A stretch of DNA of 28,694 nucleotides from JBJXFK01 sp046155505 (GCA_046155505.1 JBJXFK010000021.1:1-28694); one strand, 5' to 3'. Positions 15,715-23,863 are shown, numbered from the stretch's first letter. Numbers and translations are program-made. Notes: generated from the sequence alone by a model not told the origin.

Positions 15715-17039
15715 TCGGTACGATTTTGCAACTGAGCTGGACGAACCTCGCCCGCGATCGCGTCGCGCAGGTGTTGACGTTCGTATTGCCGGTGATTTTT
15801 TTCTCGATTTTCGCGGTCGTTTTCGGCGAGCAAGAGCGAGCGATGACGCGCAAGCTGGAAGTGGCGCTGGTCGATGAGGATCAGAGTGAGACGAGTCGGC
15901 GGATCTTTGAGACATTGAAGAGGGACAAGAGCCTCGACGTGCGGCTGACGCATCCGCGCGACGGCGGCGGCCCGATTGACCGGACGGTTGCGGAGCAGAT
16001 GATCAAGGAAGGCCGCATGCCGGCGGCGATTATTTTTCCGAAGGGTTTTGGCGAGAATTTTGGCGGGTTCGTCGGCGGCGGGGCGGCGATCGATTTGCTG
16101 GCCGATCGCTCGGACCCGGTCGCGCCGCAGATGCTCAACGGGCTGCTGCAAAAGACGGCGATGACTGCCGCCCCGGACTTGATGATCAATCGCGGATTGG
16201 ACATGTTCCGCAAGTACGCGGGCGGGCTGACCGACGCGCAGCAGGCGGCGATGGATCTGTTCTTGCCCCAGTTGCGAGGAATGGCGGCGGGCGGGGCCGA
16301 GTCGAAACCGACGACGGGAACGGCGAGCGCGGGCGGCGCGAAGAGCCGCGAAGAGAGCGCCCCGGCGATCATGGGGCTGATTTCCGTCAATATGGTCGAT
16401 GTGCTGAACACGCAGAGCGGAATCGAAAACTCGCCGGCGATCGCGTTTTATGCGGCGGGGACGGCGGTGATGTTCCTGTTGTTCAGTGCCGCCGGCGCGG
16501 GCGGCACGCTGCTGGATGAACAGGAGAGCGGCACGATCGACCGTTTGCTATCGAGCCAACTCGGCATGACGCAACTGCTGCTCGGCAAATGGATTTTCCT
16601 GGCGATTATGGGATTTGTGCAGGTCTCGGTGATGTTCGTCTGGGGCTGGTTGGTGTTTGGGTTGCAGCTCTTCACGCCGCTGCATTTGTCGGGGTTCGTG
16701 GTGATGACGGCGCTGACCGCATCGGCGGCGGCGGCGTTTGGGTTGTCGATGGCGACAATTTGTCGCTCGCGGGCGCAGCTCAGCGGACTGTCGACGACAC
16801 TGATCCTCATCATGTCGGCCGTCGGGGGCAGCATGTTCCCGCGATTCCTGATGCCCGAGTCGATGAAGACGGCGGGGCTATTCACGTTCAATGCGTGGGC
16901 GCTCGACGGTTATCAAAAAGTGTTCTGGTACAACCGCACGATCCCGGAATTGTGGCAGCAGATGAGCGTGTTGGCGATGCTGACGGTGGTGTTTCTTGTG
17001 GTTGCGAGGTTGGTGGCGCGAAGGTGGGAAGCGGTTTGA
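15711..17039 (+). CDS. ABC-2 type transporter permease
   Basis: A 442-residue membrane subunit. TM1 spans ~20-38 (VLTFVLPVIFFSIFAVVFG). A large ~200-residue extracytoplasmic domain follows, then five more hydrophobic segments: ~245-267, 295-322, 328-350, 357-378 and 415-435. This is the YhgE/YadH-like ABC-2 layout of one TM, a big loop and five TMs. It forms an exporter with the ATPase; the cargo is unknown. The loop contains a Gly/Ala/Ser/Lys-rich linker (~198-222). The stop codon TGA at 17037-17039 overlaps the first unit of a 7-bp tandem repeat. Confidence 0.92.
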   Translation: MIGTILQLSWTNLARDRVAQVLTFVLPVIFFSIFAVVFGEQERAMTRKLEVALVDEDQSETSRRIFETLKRDKSLDVRLTHPRDGGGPIDRTVAEQMIKEGRMPAAIIFPKGFGENFGGFVGGGAAIDLLADRSDPVAPQMLNGLLQKTAMTAAPDLMINRGLDMFRKYAGGLTDAQQAAMDLFLPQLRGMAAGGAESKPTTGTASAGGAKSREESAPAIMGLISVNMVDVLNTQSGIENSPAIAFYAAGTAVMFLLFSAAGAGGTLLDEQESGTIDRLLSSQLGMTQLLLGKWIFLAIMGFVQVSVMFVWGWLVFGLQLFTPLHLSGFVVMTALTASAAAAFGLSMATICRSRAQLSGLSTTLILIMSAVGGSMFPRFLMPESMKTAGLFTFNAWALDGYQKVFWYNRTIPELWQQMSVLAMLTVVFLVVARLVARRWEAV

Positions 17040-17165
17040 ATGCAGAATGAAGAATGAAGAATGCAGAACGGCTGCCAGTGACACGAGCACACTCGGCTTC
17101 CGTTCGCGGGTCAACTGTTCGGCTTCGGGGCGGTTTCTGCATTCTGCATTCTGCATTCTTCATTC
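17038..17165. repeat. Inverted pair of 7-bp tandem arrays (GAATGMA / TTCTKCA)
   Basis: The left array (17038-17068) has four GAATGCA/GAATGAA units and begins inside the permease stop codon. The right array (17135-17165) has four TTCTGCA/TTCTTCA units and is its near-perfect reverse complement. The two ~31-bp arms are separated by 66 bp and could fold into a long cruciform or RNA hairpin. The same heptamers occur at 26011-26041. Confidence 0.9.
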
Positions 17166-17174
17166 GATCGGCAT

Positions 17175-17201
17175 TTGCTTGGCGAGAGTGATTGGTATAA
17201 T
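17175..17201 (+). promoter_or_regulatory. Putative promoter for cmk
   Basis: A perfect TATAAT (17196-17201) is preceded by a weak TTGCTT (17175-17180) with a short 15-bp spacer. A start at ~17208 would give a ~36-nt leader to the ATG at 17244. Confidence 0.4.
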
Positions 17202-17243
17202 CGCGGCGTCATGGACCATCGTCACGTACCAGACAGGCGGCGC

Positions 17244-17948
17244 ATGATCATCACCATCGACGGACCGGCGGGATCGGGCAAGAGCACGTGCGCACGGAAG
17301 CTGGCGGCACGGCTTCATATTCCGTATCTCGACACGGGGGCGATGTATCGGGTCGTTACCCTTGCGGCGTTGCAGGACGAGGCCGACATGAGCGACGAGG
17401 CGGCTCTGACGCGCGTCGCGGCGACGGCGGATTTTGAGCTGGATTGCGGCCCGACGCATGTGCGTGTGACGCTGCGCGGACAGGACGTGAGCGAGCAGAT
17501 TCGCAGCATGTACGTCAACGATCACACGCGATTCGTCGCGGGCTCGCCGGGCGTGCGGCATATTCTCGTCGACAAGCAGCGCGAGATCGGCAAGCGGCTG
17601 GGCAGCATGGTGACCGAGGGCCGCGATCAGGGGACTGCGGCGTTTCCGGATGCCGATTTCAAATTTTTCCTCGTCGCCGACATCGAGAAACGAGCCGAGC
17701 GGCGGCTGCATGAGTTGATGGCCGACGGCGAAGAGGTGGCGATCGACGACGTGAAGCGAAACATGCTGGAACGCGACCGCACCGATTCGCAGCGGAAGAC
17801 CGCGCCGCTAATCAAGCCGCACAGCGCGGTGGAGATCGACACGTCGCATTTGTCGATCACGCAGGTGATCGAGCGGATGCTCGATACGCTGCGGGCGGCG
17901 GGGATTGATGTGGATGAAGAGCGGGTTGGCGTCGCGAGTAACGAGTAG
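17244..17948 (+). CDS. cmk: Cytidylate kinase
   Basis: Phosphorylates CMP and dCMP with ATP in the cytosol; 234 residues, close to the usual ~225. It shows the P-loop GPAGSGKST (7-15), DTGAMYR (30-36), GRDQGTAAFPDADFKFFLVA (126-145; most homologues have GRDIGT) and the LID-region RDRTDSQRKTAPL (177-189). ATG 17244 begins right at the first beta strand (MIITIDGPAG); an ATG at 17211 is possible but would nearly abut the predicted -10 box. The final residues ASNE and the TAG stop are written in 7-bp repeat DNA. plsC follows, an arrangement seen in other bacteria. Confidence 0.95.
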   Translation: MIITIDGPAGSGKSTCARKLAARLHIPYLDTGAMYRVVTLAALQDEADMSDEAALTRVAATADFELDCGPTHVRVTLRGQDVSEQIRSMYVNDHTRFVAGSPGVRHILVDKQREIGKRLGSMVTEGRDQGTAAFPDADFKFFLVADIEKRAERRLHELMADGEEVAIDDVKRNMLERDRTDSQRKTAPLIKPHSAVEIDTSHLSITQVIERMLDTLRAAGIDVDEERVGVASNE

Positions 17949-18128
17949 CGAGGATCGAGTAGCGAGGATCGAGTAGCGAGTAGCGAGCTGAGATGGGCGA
18001 GACGCGGCTCGCGCCGCTCGCGTTCACTCGCTTGCGCTTCGCGTTCGGATCGCTGGCGCGATGTTAGCGCGATGCGGGCGTGCTCGAATCTCAACTCGAT
18101 ACTCGCCAGTCGCTACTCGCTTCTCTCT
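17935..18128. repeat. Inverted pair of 7-bp arrays (CGAGTAG / ACTCGCT) overlapping the cmk stop
   Basis: The left array (17935-17990) consists of eight heptamers of CGAGTAA/CGAGTAG/CGAGGAT/CGAGCTG form and includes the last codons and stop of cmk. The right array (18094-18128) runs in the opposite sense (ACTCGAT, ACTCGCC, AGTCGCT, ACTCGCT). Between them lies a copy of the TCGCGTTCGGATCGCT dispersed element (18014-18060). Confidence 0.85.
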
Positions 18129-18174
18129 GTCCGCCTGTTGCAACGCGCCGCCGTCGCACCCACAATCTCCGCCC

Positions 18175-18858
18175 ATGCGTCCCTGGTACCGATTTTGCCG
18201 ATTTTTTTGTCACGCCGCGTTTCTGCTGTTTTTTCGCGGCAGGGTTTTCGGCAGTCGACGCGTGCCGCTGACGGGCGGCGTGGTACTGGTTTGCAATCAC
18301 CAGAGTTTTCTTGACCCCGTGCTCGCCACGCTCGCCCTACAGCGCGAATGTCACTACATGGCACGCGATACGCTCTTCAAAAACGGGCGATTCCGCTGGC
18401 TGATCGAGTCGCTCAACGCGTTTCCGATCAAACGCGGCACGGCCGACATCGGTTCAATCAAGGAAACGCTGCGACGGCTGAAGGCAGGTGCGCTGATCAC
18501 GGTCTTCCCGGAGGGCACGCGTTCGCCCGACGGCAGCGTGCTGCCCATGCAAAGCGGCGTCGTCTTGATCGCGCGCAAGGCCGGCGTGCCGATGATTCCG
18601 ACGCTCATACTCGGCGCGTTCGAGGCGTGGCCGCGACATGCCAAACTGCCGCGACCGAGACCGGTGATCGTTGCCTATGGCGAGCCTCTGACGGCTGAGC
18701 AGATCAAGTCGATGGATGAGAAAGAGTGTGTTGCCGAATTGCGGCGGCGGATTATCGAGATGATGCGCGAGTACGCGAAACACCCGTCGGTGCGCGGCAC
18801 TATCGCGGCCGCGGAATTCGATGGGCACGCGACGACAGTGGTGCTGGATTCCACCTAA
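18175..18858 (+). CDS. plsC: 1-acyl-sn-glycerol-3-phosphate acyltransferase
   Basis: A 227-residue PlsC-family enzyme that makes phosphatidic acid at the inner membrane face. The catalytic NHQSFLDP (HX4D: His42, Asp47) and FPEGTRS (111-117) are present, with a membrane-associating helix near the N-terminus (FCHAAFLLFFRGRVFG) and the usual GVVLIARKAGVPMIPT block. ATG 18175 is chosen because the upstream frame is repeat DNA; no strong ribosome site is seen. The cmk-plsC order matches other genomes, where rpsA often follows, but here an intergenic repeat and a convergent gene come next. Confidence 0.93.
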   Translation: MRPWYRFCRFFCHAAFLLFFRGRVFGSRRVPLTGGVVLVCNHQSFLDPVLATLALQRECHYMARDTLFKNGRFRWLIESLNAFPIKRGTADIGSIKETLRRLKAGALITVFPEGTRSPDGSVLPMQSGVVLIARKAGVPMIPTLILGAFEAWPRHAKLPRPRPVIVAYGEPLTAEQIKSMDEKECVAELRRRIIEMMREYAKHPSVRGTIAAAEFDGHATTVVLDST

Positions 18859-18875
18859 AAAGCGTGCCCGCTCAC

Positions 18876-18948
18876 ACCGAGCCCCGACCGTAAGGGAGGG
18901 ATTTTCTTCCTTCGCGCGAAACCCCTTGCTTACGCGCGGGGCTCGGTT
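18876..18948. repeat. Imperfect long palindrome between convergent genes
   Basis: ACCGAGCCCCGACCGTAAGG (18876-18895) is inverted as CCTTGCTTACGCGCGGGGCTCGGT (18923-18946) around a 27-bp spacer with TTTTCTTCCTTC. It may act as a two-way terminator for plsC and the zinc-ribbon gene, whose stops flank it. Confidence 0.6.
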
Positions 18949-18977
18949 TCGGCAGGCCGACGTCTCGCGCGCGGCGA

Positions 18978-19532
18978 TCACTTCTGCTCGCGTAGCTGCC
19001 GAAAGAAACCGGCCATCAGCGGCTTGGGGATCTTGGCCAGGCGCGGCGGCGGAATTTCATCAGATGAAATCCGCTGAATCACCTCGTCGGCGATTTTCGG
19101 ATGCTTGCGAATGTCGACCGCCAGCGCGTCGGCCTCCGCCAGTTTTCCTTCCATCATCGCGGCGGCGTATTGCGTGACGAGATCGTTCATTTCGGCGAAG
19201 CTCATCTGAGGAATGAATGGGCGTGCCGATGCTCCGGCGCCGCCGCTCGTGCCGCTGCCGCCGGTCGCGCCACGAGCGGGGCCGCGTTCGGGCTGGGCAT
19301 CGCGATCGCGCAGCACGCGCGCTTCCATCTCGCGCGTTTCCTTCATGAGCCGAGCCTTTTCGCGCTCGAAGCTGTCATCGAGCGGGGTGAGCGCGAGCGG
19401 CTCGAGCTCCGCGTCGGGCAGCGGGATGTAGACGGATTGGTGGCACGACGGGCACTTGCCGTGCTTTCCGCCCGCCTCGTCGGGAGCGCGAACCTGCTTG
19501 CCGCAGTGATTGCAATGAAACTCGATGGCCAT
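18978..19532 (-). CDS. Zinc-ribbon hypothetical protein
   Basis: A 184-residue protein. The N-terminal ribbon is HCNHCGKQVRAPDEAGGKHG followed by KCPSC (Cys7, Cys10, Cys27, Cys30), a form frequent in planctomycete proteins of unknown role. A charged helical stretch follows (~45-80, with EKARLMKETREMEARVLRDR), then a Gly/Ser/Ala linker (~82-105), then a C-terminal helical part (FAEMNDLVTQYAAAMMEGKL, RKHPKIADEVIQRISSDE). No enzyme motif or signal peptide is seen, so it is likely cytosolic. ATG 19532 has AAAGGA 7 bp upstream. Monocistronic. Confidence 0.82.
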   Translation of the reverse strand: MAIEFHCNHCGKQVRAPDEAGGKHGKCPSCHQSVYIPLPDAELEPLALTPLDDSFEREKARLMKETREMEARVLRDRDAQPERGPARGATGGSGTSGGAGASARPFIPQMSFAEMNDLVTQYAAAMMEGKLAEADALAVDIRKHPKIADEVIQRISSDEIPPPRLAKIPKPLMAGFFRQLREQK

Positions 19533-19964
19533 GGGCGCGTCCTTTCGTGCCGATTGCATCTAATGTGCATGATAGCGGCGGGCGGTGGTTGCGCGTATCA
19601 GGACGCGGCGGCTCGATTGCCTGGCGAGATGCAATTTTGGATTTTGTCCCGGCGCGCCAGGATTGGATTTTGAAATGGCCAGCCGCGATTCAAACCACAA
19701 CCTTCGCCGCACGTCGGGAATCGGGTCGAAATTGGTGCATAGCGAGCCGTCGCGCGCCGTGATCGCCGTGGCTGAACATATCGCTTGGGGGCCATCGTTG
19801 GCGATGATTGCGGCGCGTCGTACACGCGTGCGTCACGAATTTTTCACTCGCTGCAGAACGCGACGAAATTTACGTTCATTGACACCGCGACTGCTATGCT
19901 TCGGGTGCTTTGCGACATGTGTCAGTTGCAAGTTCACGCACGCAGTTGCCATAGGAGTATCGCG
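19533..19964. other. 432-bp divergent intergenic region, no gene recognised
   Basis: This gap separates the divergent zinc-ribbon and sugar-dehydrogenase genes. Open frames here have no ribosome sites or recognisable sequence. A TTGACA (19879-19884) and an extended -10-like TGCTATGCT (19892-19900) are present, but their 10-bp spacing does not suit a normal promoter. TGCTATGCT alone may serve as an extended -10 element for the gene at 19965. Confidence 0.35.
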
Positions 19965-21260
19965 ATGAGGACTCGAAGAGTCTTGGCTGTCATGCTTGGG
20001 TCGGCGTTCTTTTCGCTCGCGGGATGTCCGCGCGAAAGCGATGTGCCGGTGACGACATCGGTGAAACTGGAACGGGTCGCGAGCGGGATCGCCGCGCCGG
20101 TGGGCATCGTGTTTCCGGATGACGGTACGGGCCGGGCGTTCATTCTTAGTCAGCCGGGGCGGATTTTCGTGATGACGCGCGATGGCGCGGTGAGCGAGAC
20201 GCCGCTACTTGATTTGCGCGACCACGTGATTGAGCTGACGCCTACGTATGACGAGCGCGGCCTGTTGGGCATGGCGCTGCATCCGCAGTTTGGCTCGAAC
20301 GGACGGTTTTTCGTTTTCTACAACGCCGTTGCGAGCGACGCGGTTGCGGCTGCGTCAGATTCTGAAGTGCGCGTGTCGGAATTCGCAGTGTCGAGCGCGG
20401 ACGAGAATATCGCCGACCCGGCGAGCGAGCGGATTCTGCTGCGCGTCGGCAAGCCGCAATTCAATCACAACGGCGGGCAGCTCGCGTTCGGAGCGGACGG
20501 ATTCTTGTACATTTCGATCGGCGACGGCGGCGGTGCCAATGACGAGGGCGACGGACACAACGCCGCGATCGGCAATGGGCAGGATTTGACGACGCTGCTG
20601 GGCAAGATTCTGCGCATCGACGTGGACGGCGGCGAGCCGTACGCAATTCCAGACGACAATCCGTTTGTCGGCGACGCGACGGTGCGGCCGGAGATTTTCG
20701 CATATGGCTTGCGCAATCCGTGGCGATTTTCATTCGACAGCGAGACCGGACGGTTGATCGCCGGCGACGTCGGGCAGGATGAGTTTGAAGAAGTGAACAT
20801 CATCGAGTCGGGCGGCAATTATGGCTGGCGAATTTGGGAAGCCAACAATTGCTTCAGCCCGGAGAGCGTCAATGCGACGACTTGCCCCGAGACGGGCCTG
20901 CGCGGCGAGCCGTTGATCAAGCCGATTCTCGAGTATTCGCATGATGAAGGTGTTTCGGTCGTCGGCGGGTTCGTTTATCGCGGCTCGGCGATTGCCGGCT
21001 TGAAAGAGGCATATGTGTTCGCCGACTGGTCGCAGGGATTCATCGCGCCGAACGGTCGACTGTTCGCGGCGCGAGAGGATGACGCGGGGGAGTGGACGTT
21101 TGAGGAGCTGCGTGTCAGCGGCGGGACGAACGACCGTATTGGGCGGTTCATTTATGCGCTTGGGCATGACGCGCGAGGCGAACTGTTTGTGTTGACCAAT
21201 GACGCGCTGAGCCCCACGAGCAGTGGCGGCGAGGTTTGGCGGATTGTCGCTGACGAATAA
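19965..21260 (+). CDS. PQQ-type sugar dehydrogenase (GSDH family), lipoprotein
   Basis: A 431-residue six-bladed beta-propeller enzyme of the soluble glucose/aldose dehydrogenase family, expected to oxidise sugars with PQQ at the cell envelope. The signal is RTRRVLAVMLGSAFFSLAGC with lipobox LAGC (Cys21). Family landmarks: DERGLLGMALHPQF (96-109), FNHNGGQLAFG (167-177), LYISIGDGGG (181-190), ILRIDVDGGEPYAIPDDNPF (215-234), AYGLRNPWRFSFD and NYGWRIWE. ATG 19965 has AGGAG 7 bp upstream. The c-type cytochrome encoded 47 bp downstream is the likely electron acceptor. A paralogue lies at 21925-23433 in convergent orientation. Confidence 0.9.
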   Translation: MRTRRVLAVMLGSAFFSLAGCPRESDVPVTTSVKLERVASGIAAPVGIVFPDDGTGRAFILSQPGRIFVMTRDGAVSETPLLDLRDHVIELTPTYDERGLLGMALHPQFGSNGRFFVFYNAVASDAVAAASDSEVRVSEFAVSSADENIADPASERILLRVGKPQFNHNGGQLAFGADGFLYISIGDGGGANDEGDGHNAAIGNGQDLTTLLGKILRIDVDGGEPYAIPDDNPFVGDATVRPEIFAYGLRNPWRFSFDSETGRLIAGDVGQDEFEEVNIIESGGNYGWRIWEANNCFSPESVNATTCPETGLRGEPLIKPILEYSHDEGVSVVGGFVYRGSAIAGLKEAYVFADWSQGFIAPNGRLFAAREDDAGEWTFEELRVSGGTNDRIGRFIYALGHDARGELFVLTNDALSPTSSGGEVWRIVADE

Positions 21261-21307
21261 TGACAAGGCACGCACCGTAACGCGGCGCGATGAAAGGAAG
21301 CAAACCA

Positions 21308-21760
21308 ATGCGAAGATTCAATCCGGTTCCGGCGACGGTGATTTCGACGATCGCGCTGTTGGCGATTGTGGGGGGCGGGTGCCCGAGCGATGCACAGCTC
21401 GGTGATCCGGTGCCTAGCGGCGAGGGCGGCGCGGTGCTGTTCGAGACGGACATTCAGCCGATTTTGACGGCGAGCTGCGCGGGATGTCATGGCGGGTTGC
21501 CATTCGCGGCGCTGTTGGGGGCGGATATCGACCTGCGCAGCGGAAAGTCGTTTGACTCGCTGCTCAATCAATCGAGCAGGAACGCGGCGGGGCGCGTGTT
21601 TGTGATTCCCGGCGATGCGGACAACAGCTACCTGATCGAAAAGTTGACCGAGAGCAACCCGCAAGAGGGGGCGCGGATGCCGCTGTTTCGCTCGGCGCTG
21701 AGTCAGGAGCGGATCGATCTGATTCGGCAGTGGATCGAAGAGGGTGCGGCGAACAATTAG
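21308..21760 (+). CDS. Single-haem c-type cytochrome, planctomycete type, probable lipoprotein
   Basis: A 150-residue protein with an N-terminal hydrophobic signal (VISTIALLAIVGGGC; possible lipobox GGGC, Cys25), a short Pro/Gly linker and one haem site CAGCH (57-61) preceded by FETDIQPILTASC. The sixth haem ligand may be Met124 (EGARMPLFRSALS), and RIDLIRQWIEEGA is the closing helix seen in planctomycete cytochromes. ATG 21308 is preferred over the ATG at 21290 because AAAGGAAG lies 7 bp before it. It is in the same transcription unit as the sugar dehydrogenase and is inferred to accept its electrons. Confidence 0.88.
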   Translation: MRRFNPVPATVISTIALLAIVGGGCPSDAQLGDPVPSGEGGAVLFETDIQPILTASCAGCHGGLPFAALLGADIDLRSGKSFDSLLNQSSRNAAGRVFVIPGDADNSYLIEKLTESNPQEGARMPLFRSALSQERIDLIRQWIEEGAANN

Positions 21761-21771
21761 GCGGCGGTGCG

Positions 21772-21796
21772 CCGTGCGCCTGCTAAAGGCGCACGG
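21772..21796. terminator. Ten-bp perfect hairpin after the cytochrome gene
   Basis: CCGTGCGCCT pairs exactly with AGGCGCACGG around GCTAA. It has no T-tail and lies 11 bp past the cytochrome stop. It could be a stabilising 3' structure or a repeat element rather than a terminator. Confidence 0.45.
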
Positions 21797-21844
21797 AGAG
21801 CGTCCGGCAAGCGGTAAGAGTCTGGCAGGCAACTGCTCTGAGAC

Positions 21845-21882
21845 GCGCGCGTCGTTTCCTTCGAACGGCGCACGCTTTTTTT
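21845..21882 (+). terminator. Intrinsic terminator of the dehydrogenase-cytochrome unit
   Basis: GCGCGCGTCGTT pairs with AACGGCGCACGC (11 of 12, one G-T pair) around TCCTTCG and is followed directly by seven T residues (21876-21882). It is the best textbook terminator in the window. Confidence 0.8.
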
Positions 21883-21887
21883 GCATT

Positions 21888-21922
21888 GAACTCTGAACCC
21901 CGAACCCTGAACTCTGAACCCT
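21888..21922. repeat. 7-bp tandem array (GAACYCT) abutting the dehydrogenase stop
   Basis: Five heptamers in a row: GAACTCT, GAACCCC, GAACCCT, GAACTCT, GAACCCT. The array ends 2 bp before the minus-strand stop codon at 21925-21927. Confidence 0.85.
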
Positions 21923-21924
21923 CT

Positions 21925-23433
21925 TCAGCACGTCGTCCCGAACTGGCTCAGCAGAAGCGCCAAATCGCTGAGATCAACATCGCCGTCGAGGTCGAGGTCG
22001 CCCATGGCGCGTGTTGCGCCGCTACCGGTGCCGAAACTGGCGAGCTGCGTCGCAAGGTCGGTCAGGTCGGTGCTGCGGTCGCCATTCACGTCGCCGCGGC
22101 AGATGAGCGTGAGCCGCGCGACCTGGCCGCTGGTGCCGGTGGGGCCGGCAGTCGTCGTCGTGCAGACGTAGATCTCGTTGTCTTCGCCCACGCCGAAGCC
22201 CAGCACATAGCGCCCGAGCGGAGCAGCGACGCGGAACGACTTGATGCCCGACGAGACATTGTTCAGATCGAGGTAGAAGAGTTGTCCGTTGGGCGTTGCA
22301 AACCCGGTGCTCCAGTCGCCGAAGACGTATTTGCCGCGCAGCTCGGGATAGAGCGCCCCGCGATAGACGTACCCGCCGGTAATCGAAATGCCGACCGCGT
22401 GGCTGTATTCGGCGATCGGGTTGATCAGCGGCTCGCCGAGATGCCCGACGGACGGGCAGCTTGGCGGCTCGACGGTCGGGTTGAGCGGATTGAAGCAGTG
22501 GAATGCCTCGCGGAATACCCAGCCGTAGTTTCCGCCGCGGGTGATGAGGTTGATCTCTTCATACACGGCCTGACCGACGTCGGCACAGACGAGTTGGCCG
22601 GTGCCGCCCGGTCCGTCGTCGAACGCGAAACGATAGGGATTTCGCAGGCCATAGGCGTAGATTTCGTCCAGGCCGTCGATACCGACGAAGGGATTGTCCG
22701 GTGGTGACGTGTACGGCGCGCCGGAGTCGACGTCGAGCCGCAGAATTTTGCCCATGATTGTCTGGATGTTTTGGCCGTTGCCGATCGGGCCGTGCGAGGG
22801 CGGGTTGTCGGCCAGGCCGTCGTGCGCGCCGCCGCCATCGCCGATCGAGCAGTATAGATAGCCGTCGGGGCCGAAGTGGACTTCGCCGCCGTTGTGGTTG
22901 AACTGCGGCTTGTCGACGCGGATGAGAATCGTGCCGGCTGGGTTGGCGATATCGGGATTGGCCGAGACGGAATATTCGGCGAGCACTTCCTCGTGACAGC
23001 CGCGGCTGGTGCCGAAGCAGGGCTGGCCGGCGGCACCGGCTCGCGGCTTGCTGTAGCGGACAAAAAATCGCCCGTTATTTGCGTAATCGGGATGGAACGC
23101 GAGGCCGATCAGGCCGCGTTCGTCGAAGCCGTTGTTGAGCACGGGGAGTTCGGCGGCGATGTCGGCGTATGGAGTTGGCAGGAGCACGCCGGCGGCGTCG
23201 ACGATGCGGATCTGGCCGCGCTGGGTGAGGATGAAGAGTCGCCCGCTGCCGTCGTTGGCGTGGCGGACGCCGATGGGTGCGGTGAGGCCTGTGGCGACGG
23301 GTTGAAGTTGATATTCAAGTTCGCCAGGGGTTACCTGGGCGAAGGCAGTGAAGGCCGTGGCGCAGGCGGTGGCGGCGAATGTCGGGAGTTGCGTGAGTCT
23401 GCGGGGGCGCAATGAGGACGCGATTCGTGTCAT
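21925..23433 (-). CDS. Secreted PQQ-type sugar dehydrogenase with dockerin-like tail
   Basis: A 502-residue paralogue of the gene at 19965. After a signal peptide (1-32, ending TAFA) come the same landmarks: DERGLIGLAFHPDY, FNHNGGEVHFGPDGYLYCSI, ILRLDVDSGAPY, AYGLRNPYRFAFDD, NYGWVFREAFHCF and GKYVFGDWSTGF. Unlike its paralogue it is not a lipoprotein. It ends in a dockerin-like module (CRGDVNGDRSTDLTDL, GDLDLDGDVDLSDL) whose last residue is Cys; the first calcium loop (DVNGDRSTD) is degenerate. ATG 23433 has GGAG ~6 bp upstream; earlier in-frame starts give no signal peptide. Likely extracellular. Confidence 0.9.
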   Translation of the reverse strand: MTRIASSLRPRRLTQLPTFAATACATAFTAFAQVTPGELEYQLQPVATGLTAPIGVRHANDGSGRLFILTQRGQIRIVDAAGVLLPTPYADIAAELPVLNNGFDERGLIGLAFHPDYANNGRFFVRYSKPRAGAAGQPCFGTSRGCHEEVLAEYSVSANPDIANPAGTILIRVDKPQFNHNGGEVHFGPDGYLYCSIGDGGGAHDGLADNPPSHGPIGNGQNIQTIMGKILRLDVDSGAPYTSPPDNPFVGIDGLDEIYAYGLRNPYRFAFDDGPGGTGQLVCADVGQAVYEEINLITRGGNYGWVFREAFHCFNPLNPTVEPPSCPSVGHLGEPLINPIAEYSHAVGISITGGYVYRGALYPELRGKYVFGDWSTGFATPNGQLFYLDLNNVSSGIKSFRVAAPLGRYVLGFGVGEDNEIYVCTTTTAGPTGTSGQVARLTLICRGDVNGDRSTDLTDLATQLASFGTGSGATRAMGDLDLDGDVDLSDLALLLSQFGTTC

Positions 23434-23680
23434 GGGTATCTCCAAGGGTTTGCACGGGCGGGCATTTGGCGCACACGAATTGCGATTCGCCGCGGCGGCC
23501 TCCCGCGGAGATGAGTGACGCCAATGGTGCCCGTTCAGTGTGATATGTTGCGGGGGCGGGCGGATCATGCAGTGAATTCTCGCGGCGGGGGCGGGCGGAT
23601 GCGTTGGGTTTGTGCGGCGTTTGCAAGATGGTTGGGTGGATTGGCCTGGGCGTGCGCGGTGCCGTGACGAAAGGCGCAGA

Positions 23681-23713
23681 GGGTGGGTGGTGGTTGGCGG
23701 GTGGGGCGGTGGG
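23681..23713 (+). other. G-rich tract with quadruplex potential
   Basis: Many G-tracts on the + strand, including GGGTGGG (23681-23687), GGGTGGGG (23699-23706) and GGG (23711-23713), with GG pairs between. It lies ~250 bp upstream of the minus-strand dehydrogenase start, in a long G/T-skewed gap. No gene is recognised in 23434-23810. Confidence 0.4.
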
Positions 23714-23813
23714 TGTGCGAGGCGGCATGGTCTATCTAGTCTACGGTTGGTAGAGATTCAAGTAATGCTGTGACTGCTTGCCGGGGCGGATCACGCGCGT
23801 TTGGGTTGCAACC

Positions 23814-23843
23814 TTGTGGAGCTGCCGCCCTCGGCTGCTTTCT
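23814..23843. repeat. Dispersed GCAGCCGAGGGCGGCAGC element, copy B (inverted)
   Basis: Exact reverse complement of 5638-5667 over 30 bp. It is followed within ~20 bp by the tandem CTCGCTGGCGCTCGG element. Confidence 0.8.
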
Positions 23844-23863
23844 TTTGTGAGCATGAAACCCCG

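Noticed and set aside
17935..18128. CRISPR array
   Set aside because: Units are only 7 bp with no spacers, and no cas genes are present.
19879..19900. TTGACA plus TATGCT promoter for the lipoprotein dehydrogenase
   Set aside because: The spacer is only 10 bp, too short for sigma70; at most the extended -10-like TGCTATGCT could act alone.
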